From assembly GCA_964353255.1 (NCBI GenBank), contig CAYGVJ010000003.1, positions 28,198-92,197 of the forward strand: DNA of 64,000 bases, given 5' to 3'. The position numbers and the translations under genes are program-made. The DNA is from VFZS01 sp964353255 (GTDB lineage Bacteria; Acidobacteriota; Terriglobia; Bryobacterales; Bryobacteraceae). A model generated the notes under the pieces. It worked only from the letters and a program-made list of their open reading frames with translations. It ran no database searches and had not been told where the DNA came from. Every line of letters starts with the position of its first letter. Position 1 is the stretch's first letter. This document shows positions 55,107-63,416 of this stretch, one piece after another.

Positions 55107-55406
55107 GTGGGTGCAGGAACGGTCGAGCGCGACGAAGTCGTCCTTGCCGTTATGGGCCACGATGAGGTTGAGTTTGCGGCTGGCCTCGACGACCGCGGCG
55201 GCGGAGCCTCCCGGGCGGAGCAGGGGGGCCTTGTCCAGGTCGAGCATGGGCGTGTCGCCGTCGTAGCTGACGCTCGCGTGCGGGACTTCGGGAGTAGAGC
55301 AACAGAGAGGGAGCACGCCGACAAGCCCCAGGGATCCCCGGATGAGCTGGCGGCGATCCACGCCGTCGCCGCAGGAACATGCGCACTTGGCGGCTTCTGG
55401 TGGCAC
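55107..55406 (-). pseudogene. N-terminal fragment of a Rieske-type protein
   Basis: The frame has a Tat-like signal (DRRQLIRGSLGLVGVLPL) and a domain ending FVALDRSCTH, the first Rieske cluster motif (Cys-x-His). The sequence is then cut at 55106/55107 by the ATC-hydrolase-like fragment, so the second Cys-x-x-His motif is lost and the frame ends shortly after. It cannot bind a 2Fe-2S cluster. No intact copy is in the window. Confidence 0.7.
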
Positions 55407-55767
55407 CGAGAAACCAGCTTACGGCCGGCGCGGCGACGCCACAACCGGCTCTCCAGCCCGCCCGCCCTAGAATACCGGGGCAGCTCTGGGCTAGGAACCT
55501 GGGGGTTCATAAGACGGGATGAAAACGGTGCTGACCGTGGCGCGGGCTTCAGCCTGCCGCTGCGGGCTTTCCGCTTGCGGACCCGTTCCGGGCAGCCTAC
55601 AGGAATGCTCGCGGCTTGCGAAGAATCTGGAGATTCGTAGTACAGGGCGCGGGGCCGCTCGCCCCGGCCCGCCAATCGTCGCCAATCTTCGCCACGCCCC
55701 GGACGGCGCACTGTTGCGCGATCACAAACGAGCCCTCCTTCGTCTGAATGGGCGTGGAGGAAACACC
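55407..55767. other. 361-bp intergenic stretch without a supported gene
   Basis: Apart from the 24-bp repeat at 55537-55560 I see no gene, RNA or clear promoter here. Reading frames that cross it on the plus strand are upstream extensions of the small gene at 55768. Confidence 0.6.
55537..55560. repeat. 24-bp copy of the dispersed hairpin-element end
   Basis: This is identical to the first 24 bp of the 91-bp element at 35897. It includes the small palindrome GGCTTCAGCC. The rest of the element is not preserved, so this is a partial or diverged copy. Confidence 0.7.
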
Positions 55768-56082
55768 ATGACGAAGAAACTCTTGTTTGCATTTCTGGTG
55801 CTGGCCCTGACCGTGGCCTGCGCCAAGACGTATTGGGTGACGTTCTACATCCCGTCGGCCGTGGCGGGCGCCGAGCTGAAGCCAGGCGAGTATCGGCTGG
55901 ATCTCAACGGCGACAGGGTCACCCTGAAGAACGGGAAGCTCGTGGCGGAGAGCGCGGTCAAGGTCGAGCAGAACGGCGAGAAGTACAAGCGCACCACCGT
56001 CCGCTGCCTCAACGGCGACGGCGGATGCCAGGTCCAGGAGATCCGCCTGGGCGGCACGAACCTCAAGCTTGTGTTCAACTAA
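55768..56082 (+). CDS. Small exported protein, possibly a lipoprotein
   Basis: The 104-residue protein starts at an ATG with GGAGG 7 nt upstream. A hydrophobic signal with a possible lipobox (LALTVACAK) is followed by a beta-rich body (SAVAGAELKPGEYRLDLNGD, then RVTLKNGKLVAESAVKVEQN). Small exported beta proteins of this type are frequent in Acidobacteriota and lack a known role. It stands alone, 79 bp before the SBBP-ankyrin gene on the same strand. Confidence 0.65.
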   Translation: MTKKLLFAFLVLALTVACAKTYWVTFYIPSAVAGAELKPGEYRLDLNGDRVTLKNGKLVAESAVKVEQNGEKYKRTTVRCLNGDGGCQVQEIRLGGTNLKLVFN

Positions 56083-56161
56083 TCGGATGTGGGGCGCCGC
56101 GGCTGCGGACCCGGGTTCGTGCGGCGCCCCCCCAACTTCGTGAGGTCCCGGGAGTGTGACC

Positions 56162-58534
56162 ATGCACCACGCGTGGTGGTTGGGGGTGTGGCTTACCGTT
56201 TCGGCGCCGGGCGCCGCGCTGGCCGGCTCCGGCGCACTTCCGTTGTTCGACTCGACCCTCTTGTGGCCCGGCCCGGAGTCCCCGGCTGAGAGCCGCGAAG
56301 TCAGGTCCAAGTGGCTGGCCCTGGCCCTGGACCTCCAGGGGAACCTGTTCGTGGTTGGAACCGCGGAACGGGACACCTTCGCTGTGCCGCCGCGCGCGTT
56401 CCAGCGGACGCGCAAGGGCAAGCGCGACGTGGTGGTGGCGAAGTTCGACCGCGGGCTGACCAAGCTGCTGGCGGCCACCTACCTGGGCGGCGGCGAGAAC
56501 GACACCGGCCTGACCGTGGCCGTGGACCGCCGGGGAGACGTCTATGTCGCCGGCGTGACCGAGTCGGGCGACTTCCCCGTCACTCCGGGAGTGCTTGGGC
56601 CCTCATATCGCGGCGCCGGCGACGTCTTTGTCGCCGTGCTCGACAACGGTTTGCGCACGCTGCGCCGCGCGACCTTCCTGGGCGGCACGCGCGAAGAAGG
56701 CGCCCGCAGCCGTGTGCGGCTCCTGGTCGAGGGGGACGACATCTTGGTGGCCGGGGCGACCGCCTCGCCTGACTTTCCGGTGACTGCCGGGACGTTTTCG
56801 ACCACCCATAAGGGCGACAGCGACGTGTTCGTGGCCCGCCTGGATCGGGCCCTGACCCGCGTGAAGACGGCCACCCTGGTGGGCGGAACCAGCTCTGAGA
56901 ACGTGATGGACGTGGCGAGATCGGCCAAAGGAAGCCTGTATGTGGCCGGCTACACGTCGTCGCGGGATTTTCCGTTCACCGCCCGGGGCTTCCTGTCCAA
57001 GAGCGGAGGAATGCCGCGCGCCTACGTAGCCAGGCTCGACCCTGAACTACGCACGCTGGAGGCAAGCGCCGGCATCGACACCCCGCGGCACACGTTCCCG
57101 TATGGCGTCGCGCTGGACCCGGAGGACAACGTCTACATCACCGGCCACGCCCATGCGGGCTTCCCGACGACGCCCGGCGCTTTTCGGGAGCGCCTCGAAG
57201 GCTGGCCCGACGGCGCCTATGTGGCCCGGCTCACGCCGGACCTGACCCGCATCGCCGCAGCGACCTTCATCCACGGCGGCGGCGAGGGCGCCGACGCGGG
57301 CGACTCCGCTGGTTGGGCCATAGCTGTTGATCGCCGGGGCCGGGTCGTCGTCACGGGCGGGGTGAAGAGGTACGATTTCCCAGTCACCCGCGGCGCCTAC
57401 GACGAGTTCAACGCCGGCGGCGCGGATGGTTTTGTCGCCATCTTCGATCGGGAGCTACGCCGGATCGAGACCGCGACCCTGCTGGGCGGCGGCGACTTCG
57501 AGAAAGCGGTGGCCCTGCTAGGCGCTACCGACGGCAGCTTGTACTGCGCCGGCGTGACCGGCTCGGCGGATTTTCCCGTTTCCGCCCGCGCCTACGGCCG
57601 GACGTTCGGCCAGCGGCACAGTTGCTTCATAACCCGGTTTGGCCCCGACCTGACGGCTCCGGCGCGGTCGCCGCTGGCGGTGGCGCTGGCCCAGGACGAC
57701 CTGCCGGCCGTTAAGCAGCTCGCAGCGCGCCAGCCCCACCTGGTGACCCGCAGCGACGCCTCCGGCATTACCCCACTGCACCTGGCGGCGCGGGGCGGGC
57801 AGCGAGAAGCTGCGCAGCTCCTAGTCGAGCATGGCGCTGCCGTCGATGTGGCGGACAAGGCCGGCAACACGCCTCTCCACTGGGCCGCGGTCTACAATCA
57901 CGCGGAGTTGGCGGAGTGGCTGATCGGTCGAGGCGCCCAGCCAAGCCGTGCCAACCAAACCGGCCAGACGCCGCTGCACTGGGCCGCGCGCTACGGCGCC
58001 GCCGCCACGGTAACCGCGCTGCTACGGCGCGGGGCTGCTCTGGAAGCGCGCACCCAGGACGGCGAGACGCCTCTGCACCTGGCCGTCAGCCATCACGACG
58101 CCGGCATGGTCAAGCAACTGCTCCAGGCGGGCGCGGCGCTGAATGCGCGCAACGCCCGGCAACAAACCCCGCTCCACCTGGCGGTCTTTCCTATGGACAA
58201 CCAGGAAATCTGCGGGCTGCTGATCGATGCCGGAGCGGACAAGAATGCGCTGGATGGAAATCACCGGATCGCGTTGCAGGATGCCGTCCGGGGGTGGGGA
58301 AACTGCGCTCCGGTGCTGCTCGAAAAGGGGGCCGATCCGAACATCGGCGACAAAGAAGGCAAAACCGTCTTGCACCATGCCGTGGCGTACGGCAACGTCG
58401 CCAAGGGCTTAGTGGGCTGGTTGTTGTCCCGCGGCGCCGACCCGAACCGGCCCGACCGCGCCGGCCAGTCCCCTCTGGCGCTGGCCAAAGAGAAGAGCTT
58501 CGACCAACTCGTCGCCCTCATGGAGAAACGATAG
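56162..58534 (+). CDS. Secreted SBBP beta-propeller plus ankyrin-repeat protein
   Basis: With the ATG at 56162 (GGGAG upstream) the protein has 790 residues. A signal peptide (about 1-25) is followed by seven or more SBBP-type beads of the form AVDRRGDVYVAGVTESGDFP (about 40-500), which should fold as a beta-propeller. About nine ankyrin repeats follow (from GITPLHLAARGGQREAAQLL to about 785). Both modules bind other proteins, so the product is probably an extracytoplasmic scaffold. Parts of this gene survive as relics at 50898 (propeller and C-end) and 59916 (ankyrin), evidence of repeated local duplication. Confidence 0.82.
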   Translation: MHHAWWLGVWLTVSAPGAALAGSGALPLFDSTLLWPGPESPAESREVRSKWLALALDLQGNLFVVGTAERDTFAVPPRAFQRTRKGKRDVVVAKFDRGLTKLLAATYLGGGENDTGLTVAVDRRGDVYVAGVTESGDFPVTPGVLGPSYRGAGDVFVAVLDNGLRTLRRATFLGGTREEGARSRVRLLVEGDDILVAGATASPDFPVTAGTFSTTHKGDSDVFVARLDRALTRVKTATLVGGTSSENVMDVARSAKGSLYVAGYTSSRDFPFTARGFLSKSGGMPRAYVARLDPELRTLEASAGIDTPRHTFPYGVALDPEDNVYITGHAHAGFPTTPGAFRERLEGWPDGAYVARLTPDLTRIAAATFIHGGGEGADAGDSAGWAIAVDRRGRVVVTGGVKRYDFPVTRGAYDEFNAGGADGFVAIFDRELRRIETATLLGGGDFEKAVALLGATDGSLYCAGVTGSADFPVSARAYGRTFGQRHSCFITRFGPDLTAPARSPLAVALAQDDLPAVKQLAARQPHLVTRSDASGITPLHLAARGGQREAAQLLVEHGAAVDVADKAGNTPLHWAAVYNHAELAEWLIGRGAQPSRANQTGQTPLHWAARYGAAATVTALLRRGAALEARTQDGETPLHLAVSHHDAGMVKQLLQAGAALNARNARQQTPLHLAVFPMDNQEICGLLIDAGADKNALDGNHRIALQDAVRGWGNCAPVLLEKGADPNIGDKEGKTVLHHAVAYGNVAKGLVGWLLSRGADPNRPDRAGQSPLALAKEKSFDQLVALMEKR

Positions 58535-58648
58535 GCGACCGCTGGCTCAAGCCGCCGCCGGCCTCCGTGTGGCAGGCACTCCTGCCCGCGGGGCATCTTC
58601 AGGCTGCTTCATCCTGCGAGAGAATGACAAGGATCAGGAGGAGCAACG

Positions 58649-59104
58649 GTGAAACAGGTTTTCGAGATGATCCCGCCCGCCGGCCCGGCATACGCCATCA
58701 CGGCGGCGGCCACCGTCGTGTTGCTGGTGGGCTTGGCCGGATTCCTGGCATACGTCTTCCATTCGTCGTCGCAGGTCCGCTTTGAGGTGTCCTCTGAGGA
58801 GCTGCGGATCCGCGGCGGGCTGTATGGACGCTCGATCCCCCTCGAGGATCTGGTGCTGGACGAGGCCAAGGTGGTAGACCTCCGAACCGAGACCCGCTAC
58901 GCCCTGTCATGGCGAACCAACGGGATCCGGGTGCCAGGCTACCAGGCCGGTTGGCACCGCATGAGTAAAGGGGGCAAAGCCCTGGTCTTCGTGACCGACC
59001 GCCAGCAGGTCGTGTTCCTGCCCACGCGCCGGAACTACTCGCTGCTCCTCAGCGCGGCGTCCCCGCATGAGTTTCTAGGCGCGCTCCATGCCGCAGCGCG
59101 ATAA
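58649..59104 (+). CDS. Membrane-anchored bacterial PH-domain-like protein
   Basis: The 151-residue protein starts at a GTG with AGGAGGAG upstream. One or two N-terminal membrane helices (ITAAATVVLLVGLAGFLAYV) are followed by a beta-rich domain (VRFEVSSEELRIRGGLYGRS, then IPLEDLVLDEAKVVDL and VFVTDRQQVVFLPT) that resembles bacterial PH (bPH) domains. Its role is unknown. It follows the SBBP-ankyrin gene by 114 bp. Confidence 0.65.
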   Translation: MKQVFEMIPPAGPAYAITAAATVVLLVGLAGFLAYVFHSSSQVRFEVSSEELRIRGGLYGRSIPLEDLVLDEAKVVDLRTETRYALSWRTNGIRVPGYQAGWHRMSKGGKALVFVTDRQQVVFLPTRRNYSLLLSAASPHEFLGALHAAAR

Positions 59105-59128
59105 GGCCCGCCTCGCCCGCGGGCGCGC

Positions 59129-59872
59129 TCACCGGCTCTTGACGGCCTTGACGTCAAAGGTCTCGGGCGGGATCTCGTCCAGCAGTCCATAGGTCAGGTA
59201 CTCCTCGGTGGTAGCAACTTCTCCGTTGCGCTTGAAAACCAGCTCGGTGGCGATCCAGCCTCCCCCCAGCCGCTCGTACTTATTGAGCTCGACCTCCCGG
59301 AGATTCTGGCCCACGCGCCGGATCTCGCGCACGTGGTAAAGGTGCTCCTTATCGACCCAGAACTGGTTGCTGGTCTCGTCTCCCTTGGCCGCCCCGACCA
59401 CGTACACGGGGCGCCCTTTCCAGGTCGTCTCGTGAATCCGGTCCAGGTCGAACTGCGCCTCCTGCGCGCGGGCGATGGTTCTCTCCGGAGGCTGGCAGTA
59501 GACGTCGAACCCGAGCAGCAGGATCGTGTGAACGTAGTCGGCCTTCCGCACCAGCTCGCCCTTGCGGAACCAGTGGTAGACGCCGTTGAGATAGATCTCA
59601 GCGTTGCCGTCCGCGGCGTCCCCGATCTGGCTGCGCACCTTTCCGGGCAACTGGATGGTTTCCGTCCAGATCTCCTCGCGGGCCGGTTTGCCGCCTTGGA
59701 AGACCTTCACCTTTTGCACCAGGCGGAAGTTCGTGTACCACTTGCCCGCGTACCGCTGGTACACGGCGCGAATCAGGTCCCGTCCGCTGGCCGGCTCCGC
59801 GGAACCCCCGCCCTGAGCACCGCCACAAAGAACCGCCGCTGCCAACCCGAGCGCCCATGCACCGATGTTCAT
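59129..59872 (-). CDS. LolA-like/outer-membrane lipoprotein-sorting-type protein, secreted
   Basis: With the ATG at 59872 the protein has 247 residues and a signal peptide (MNIGAWALGLAAAVLCGGAQ). The body (YAGKWYTNFRLVQKVKVFQG; GKVRSQIGDAADGNAEIYLN; VVGAAKGDETSNQFWVDKEH; LVFKRNGEVATTEEYLTYGL) has the half-barrel pattern of LolA-type carriers and related acidobacterial secreted proteins. It is convergent with the PH-like gene. Its C-terminal end is duplicated as a fragment at 54715-54809. Confidence 0.65.
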   Translation of the reverse strand: MNIGAWALGLAAAVLCGGAQGGGSAEPASGRDLIRAVYQRYAGKWYTNFRLVQKVKVFQGGKPAREEIWTETIQLPGKVRSQIGDAADGNAEIYLNGVYHWFRKGELVRKADYVHTILLLGFDVYCQPPERTIARAQEAQFDLDRIHETTWKGRPVYVVGAAKGDETSNQFWVDKEHLYHVREIRRVGQNLREVELNKYERLGGGWIATELVFKRNGEVATTEEYLTYGLLDEIPPETFDVKAVKSR

Positions 59873-59915
59873 GCTCTTCCTCGCCTGCCTCACCATTGTC
59901 GGACACCGCACCGCC

Positions 59916-60017
59916 CTCCGCGCATCTGGCCGTCAGCTATCACTACGCCGGCATGGTCAAACAACTGCTCCGGGCGGGGTAGGCCGTGAACGCGCGCAAC
60001 GCGCGACCACAGACGGC
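59916..60017 (+). pseudogene. Ankyrin-repeat fragment
   Basis: The plus strand reads HLAVSYHYAGMVKQLLRAG, stop, AVNARNARPQT. This matches HLAVSHHDAGMVKQLLQAGA within the SBBP-ankyrin protein (DNA about 58066-58167). A TAG within the repeat and the absence of flanking repeats show it is a relic. Confidence 0.8.
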
Positions 60018-60119
60018 GGCCGACCCGACGATAGGCGGCTTCCGGTCCAGGTGGTTCGGCCCGAAGTCCGCCCTCGCGCGGCGTCAAGTCGAGTGAGAGC
60101 TGCGCGACAAGCCCGCGGC

Positions 60120-60530
60120 TCAACTCTCCATCACGTAACGGTGGTTGCAGCAGTCGTGGCCCTGCATGAGGGTCTTTGTGCGGACCAGTTTGAGCTTCGG
60201 GTTAAGAGCGCTCGCGACCGCAAAGTCGGGGTAGCAGACGCTGGCGTGACCGATGTCGGCAGCGTCCTCTTCGCGGAACGCCTTGGCCCAAAGGCACTGG
60301 GTGATACGGAATTCGAAGGCTTGGGCGCTGTCCTCCACAATCTCGTAAACGAGAGCATGTTGATAGAGGGGCGGCGGCGATTTCAGGCCGGCGACCCAGG
60401 TGGCGAAGTCGCGCTTGGGTAGCGGCTTTCCCGCCATTCCTTTTCTCGCCATCTCACCCGTGATCTCGTGGAGCAGGCCAATGAACTTCTCGTTTCCGAT
60501 GCGCGCCGCCAGGGCCTTCATATACGGCAT
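60120..60530 (-). CDS. ATC-hydrolase-like protein, probably N-terminally truncated
   Basis: The 136-residue frame contains the L-2-amino-thiazoline-4-carboxylate-hydrolase pattern: HALVYEIVEDSAQAFEFRIT, a conserved Cys in ITQCLWAKAF, and KLVRTKTLMQGHDCCNHRYV at the end. Family members are usually longer and often have an N-terminal export signal; only about 10 residues precede the conserved core here, so the 5' part is probably lost. Residues 8-106 are the 297-bp segment duplicated at 54810-55106. Enzymes of the family hydrolyse thiazolines, but many homologues have no known substrate. Confidence 0.6.
   Translation of the reverse strand: MPYMKALAARIGNEKFIGLLHEITGEMARKGMAGKPLPKRDFATWVAGLKSPPPLYQHALVYEIVEDSAQAFEFRITQCLWAKAFREEDAADIGHASVCYPDFAVASALNPKLKLVRTKTLMQGHDCCNHRYVMES
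60214..60510. repeat. 297-bp direct repeat, copy 2
   Basis: It is identical to 54810-55106 except at two positions. It lies in the same orientation, 5404 bp apart. The unit is 99 codons long and begins and ends inside coding sequence. Confidence 0.93.
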
Positions 60531-60717
60531 GAACAGTTATTGCGCATTTTCTTCAGGCCGAGTTCACTACCTCGTACTACACGCGACTGACGGCATGGCT
60601 GCACAGGCCAGCAAAATGTCTGGGGGGCGGCGACGGAGAGCACATAGGCGCGCCGCCCGGCAGGCGCCCTGCCCCGCTGTTTTGGCCTCGGAACCGGTGT
60701 CCACTGACCTGCCGTCT

Positions 60718-61536
60718 TCACTTGACTGGGAGGCGGCCGCAGTGCCGGTGTCGGGCGCGCCCCAACACTCGATTGAACCAACCCAGCGGACGGCCACAAG
60801 CCGGGCATTCCGCGCGATGCCTCGGTTGATCCTGGATCGGCGCCTGCCGTTCTCCGTCGTGCAAACGGCGGTCCGCCGCTGTGCTTCTATCCGCTTGAGT
60901 GGAAGCGCCCGGCGATAGGGGCAAGGACCGTATTTTGGCCATCCGAAACGCGCGCGTGAACCGCCCCGAGCCACCCGCGCCACGACGTTCGATCGTCACC
61001 TCGCCGTGAACTGCGCCATCTGCGTCCATCCGTCCGCGAAAGTCATGCGAATGTCCGGTCCCCTCCAGATCCGAAAGGAAGAGCCGCAGGCCGTCTGCCG
61101 TGTACGCGGCGTGAGCCGGCGCGCCGAACTCCCCCGGTTCGAAGAGGCTTCCCCAGAATCCCCGAATCTTACCGTCTTTGAGTTGTACGGTGTAGGTGTT
61201 ATCTCCCATCCCCGCTCCATCGAACGACAGGTTCCAAGCGCCATCCAACGTAGAGGGGCTGGAGGGGTCGGGCTTGGTTCCCTCTGACGCTGCGAGGCGA
61301 GACTCATCGGCAACTTCGCGTTTGCCGATAGTCCATCCAGGGATCCCCGGCGGCAGCCATGCGCCACGGTGATACCCGTCAAGGAATACTTCCTTGATTT
61401 CGTGAACGCCGCAACTTGCACGCACCGCGTAGCGATCGAGCATTACTCGTTGCGCGTAAGTTTCTTCCGCGTCGGGGCCCAACGGTCCGGTCGGCGCGAC
61501 GTAAACGGCGCCGTGGCGCCGAAGATAGCCGGCCAT
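60718..61536 (-). CDS. Hypothetical protein
   Basis: The 272-residue frame has a plausible body from about residue 1 to 205: EVFLDGYHRGAWLPPGIPGW, then GAWNLSFDGAGMGDNTYTVQ and GRMDADGAVHGEVTIERRG. It includes a lipocalin-like strand pattern. The last 65 residues are low-complexity and Arg-rich and may be out-of-frame read-through. No family is recognised and no signal peptide is clear. It lies 15 bp after the ankyrin gene on the same strand. Confidence 0.4.
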   Translation of the reverse strand: MAGYLRRHGAVYVAPTGPLGPDAEETYAQRVMLDRYAVRASCGVHEIKEVFLDGYHRGAWLPPGIPGWTIGKREVADESRLAASEGTKPDPSSPSTLDGAWNLSFDGAGMGDNTYTVQLKDGKIRGFWGSLFEPGEFGAPAHAAYTADGLRLFLSDLEGTGHSHDFRGRMDADGAVHGEVTIERRGAGGSGRFTRAFRMAKIRSLPLSPGASTQADRSTAADRRLHDGERQAPIQDQPRHRAECPACGRPLGWFNRVLGRARHRHCGRLPVK

Positions 61537-61551
61537 TTCAGTACCACTCGC

Positions 61552-62337
61552 TCAGCGGCGTTCAAAATCCACTTCCTTGCCACACGGACATCTAAGTTCC
61601 CGGAAATAGGCGCGGGCATTCATGGGCAGTGTTAACCCAAAACCGCACAGGACCGGATTCGCGATGGTCAACCCGTAACCTTGGGTCGAGTTCGCCCCGG
61701 CTGCGTCGGCGGCGGGCCCGGGAGCATCCTTCCGAGGGCTGGGCGCTCGCGTGTTTGCCGCTTTGACCAGCGCGGCCTTTACCGCGGGATTGGGGTTTTC
61801 GCGTTCCGCGTACAAGATGGGCGTAACGCCGTCGTCGTCTTTGGCGCCCGGGTCGGCGCCCGCTTTTAGCAGCGTCAGAATCACTTCGAGATTTGGGTTA
61901 TGCCAGGCGGCGCTCATGAGCGGTGTCACGCCTTCCCCGCCCTTTGCGTTCACGTCGGCTCCGGCTTCGATCAACGCTTCGATCACTGCAGGGTTCTGGT
62001 TCTTGCCGGCCGCGAAACCCAGCGGCATCCAGCCTTTGCTGTTCTTCGCGTTGACGTCCGCTCCGGCCTCGATCAGGGCGAGGGTTACGCCGAGGCTCGG
62101 GTTGTCCTGGGCTGCCGCCATCAGGGGCGTCCACCCGCTTGCGAGCCTCGCGTTGACGTCGGCTCCGGCCTTGACCAGAACCTTAATGACGTCAGCATTC
62201 GGATTCATCGCGGCTGCAATCATAATGGGCGTCCAGCCGCGGTCCAGTTTCGCGTTGACGTCCCCGCCCGCCTCGATTGCGGCCTGAATCTCTCGGGGAC
62301 TTCCTTTCATGCACAGTGCAGCTTGGATCGATGGCAT
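61552..62337 (-). CDS. Ankyrin-repeat protein with Cys-containing C-terminus
   Basis: With the ATG at 62337 (AAAGGA upstream) the protein has 261 residues. Five or six ankyrin-like repeats share a GADVNAK / GWTPLMAAA consensus, each about 35 residues long (about 10-200). The C-terminal tail ends RELRCPCGKEVDFERR, half of a zinc-ribbon-like motif. No signal peptide is evident, so it is likely cytoplasmic. The two following minus-strand genes also encode zinc-ribbon or zinc-finger proteins. Confidence 0.75.
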   Translation of the reverse strand: MPSIQAALCMKGSPREIQAAIEAGGDVNAKLDRGWTPIMIAAAMNPNADVIKVLVKAGADVNARLASGWTPLMAAAQDNPSLGVTLALIEAGADVNAKNSKGWMPLGFAAGKNQNPAVIEALIEAGADVNAKGGEGVTPLMSAAWHNPNLEVILTLLKAGADPGAKDDDGVTPILYAERENPNPAVKAALVKAANTRAPSPRKDAPGPAADAAGANSTQGYGLTIANPVLCGFGLTLPMNARAYFRELRCPCGKEVDFERR

Positions 62338-62399
62338 CTTGTCCTTTCCAGTCCTTCGAGCATTCCACGGCAGGGGACGGCGGCCAGCCGGGGGGACGC

Positions 62400-62849
62400 T
62401 CAGCACGAGCCCTCCTTGCTCCTGTGCCGTCTGGCCCACGAAAAGATATCCCAGGCTCCCGACAGAAACAGTACTCCGGCGAGGATGCGGATCCACAGGA
62501 CCAAGCCTCGTTGGGCTGCCGCTTGGGACGTCGAGAGCACAAAGAGAATCCCGGGACCCAAGACCGCGGCCAGCGCGGCATCGAGCGGCTCGCGCACCTT
62601 CGCCCAGAGGGCCATCAACCACGCCCGTCTGGCCGTCTTCTTCGCCTCCCTCGCATAGGCGGCTTCCTCTTCTGGCGTGATCCGGCCTATTCCCCGGCAC
62701 ACTGGACATTTCGTGTCTTCCGTATGCACGTAGCTGTAATGCCTGCCGTCGGCGCCCGTGCCCCCGCGGACTCGGCTGATCTGGACCAGCCCGAATCCTG
62801 CGCATCTCGGGCAATTGCCCCGGTTTGTGAGTCGGTTAATCGAATCCAT
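62400..62849 (-). CDS. Membrane protein with DnaJ-type CxxCxGxG zinc finger
   Basis: The 149-residue protein has two CxxC motifs of the DnaJ zinc-finger type (CPRCAGFG and CPVCRGIG) within its first 60 residues, then two hydrophobic segments (AALAAVLGPGILFVLSTSQA and IRILAGVLFLSGAWDIFSW). It could be a membrane-tethered chaperone-like or redox module. It lies 62 bp upstream of the ankyrin gene on the same strand. The function is unknown. Confidence 0.65.
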   Translation of the reverse strand: MDSINRLTNRGNCPRCAGFGLVQISRVRGGTGADGRHYSYVHTEDTKCPVCRGIGRITPEEEAAYAREAKKTARRAWLMALWAKVREPLDAALAAVLGPGILFVLSTSQAAAQRGLVLWIRILAGVLFLSGAWDIFSWARRHRSKEGSC

Positions 62850-62904
62850 GCCCTCTAAAAGAACCGGCAGCCGCGAGAGCTTAGTCGTTCAACTTCGCGT
62901 TCGT

Positions 62905-63114
62905 TCACGATTTCCAGAACTGCCACCATTTCCGTGATGGTGGACTTGTCGCAATGCGCCGGCCGGCCGCAGCAATTTCCTCGATCATTTCGTGACTGTC
63001 AAGATACTCCTTAGACCCGCAGGCGCGACATATGAGGGCCCCGCCGTTCGAATAGATCTCCATCTTCCTGGCCCCGCCGCACCGCGGGCACTGACTTAGT
63101 GTAGGTTTGCCCAT
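62905..63114 (-). CDS. Small zinc-ribbon protein
   Basis: With the ATG at 63114 the protein has 69 residues. It contains CPRCGGARKMEIYSNGGALI followed by CRACG, a four-cysteine zinc ribbon, and a basic/aromatic tail (SRKWWQFWKS). An upstream start at 63225 is possible but less protein-like. Confidence 0.55.
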   Translation of the reverse strand: MGKPTLSQCPRCGGARKMEIYSNGGALICRACGSKEYLDSHEMIEEIAAAGRRIATSPPSRKWWQFWKS

Positions 63115-63416
63115 GCCTTTCCACCCTTTCAGCGCTTTGAGCCACAATTTCCTTTTTGGCCTCGCGGCCAACGTCAGCATACCACAATGGGTCCAGGATT
63201 GCCGTTTTCGCCTCCTGGCCGCCATCGACTATACATCCAACCGCCTCCGTTGGAGCCGTCTCTTTCATTTTCTTCCATCCCGAGCGACCTCGGCGGCCCA
63301 GGAAGGGCTCCTTTGGGTAAGTGGAAACCCGGAAGTGCCTCATGTCAAACGATTTCTCGCGCACCTCTCCGTCCCCCCTCCTTGCTTCGCCCGGTGTGCT
63401 TCCTTGCCGCCGCCCC
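63115..63416. other. 302-bp intergenic stretch
   Basis: I see no supported gene here. It separates the zinc-ribbon gene from the 3' end of the transposase and should contain the terminal inverted repeat of the insertion sequence. I could not define that repeat without the other end. Confidence 0.5.

Noticed and set aside
61681..62658. Plus-strand frames opposite the ankyrin gene
   Set aside because: The minus strand has clear ankyrin consensus repeats and a ribosome site; the plus frames mirror the repeat periodicity only.
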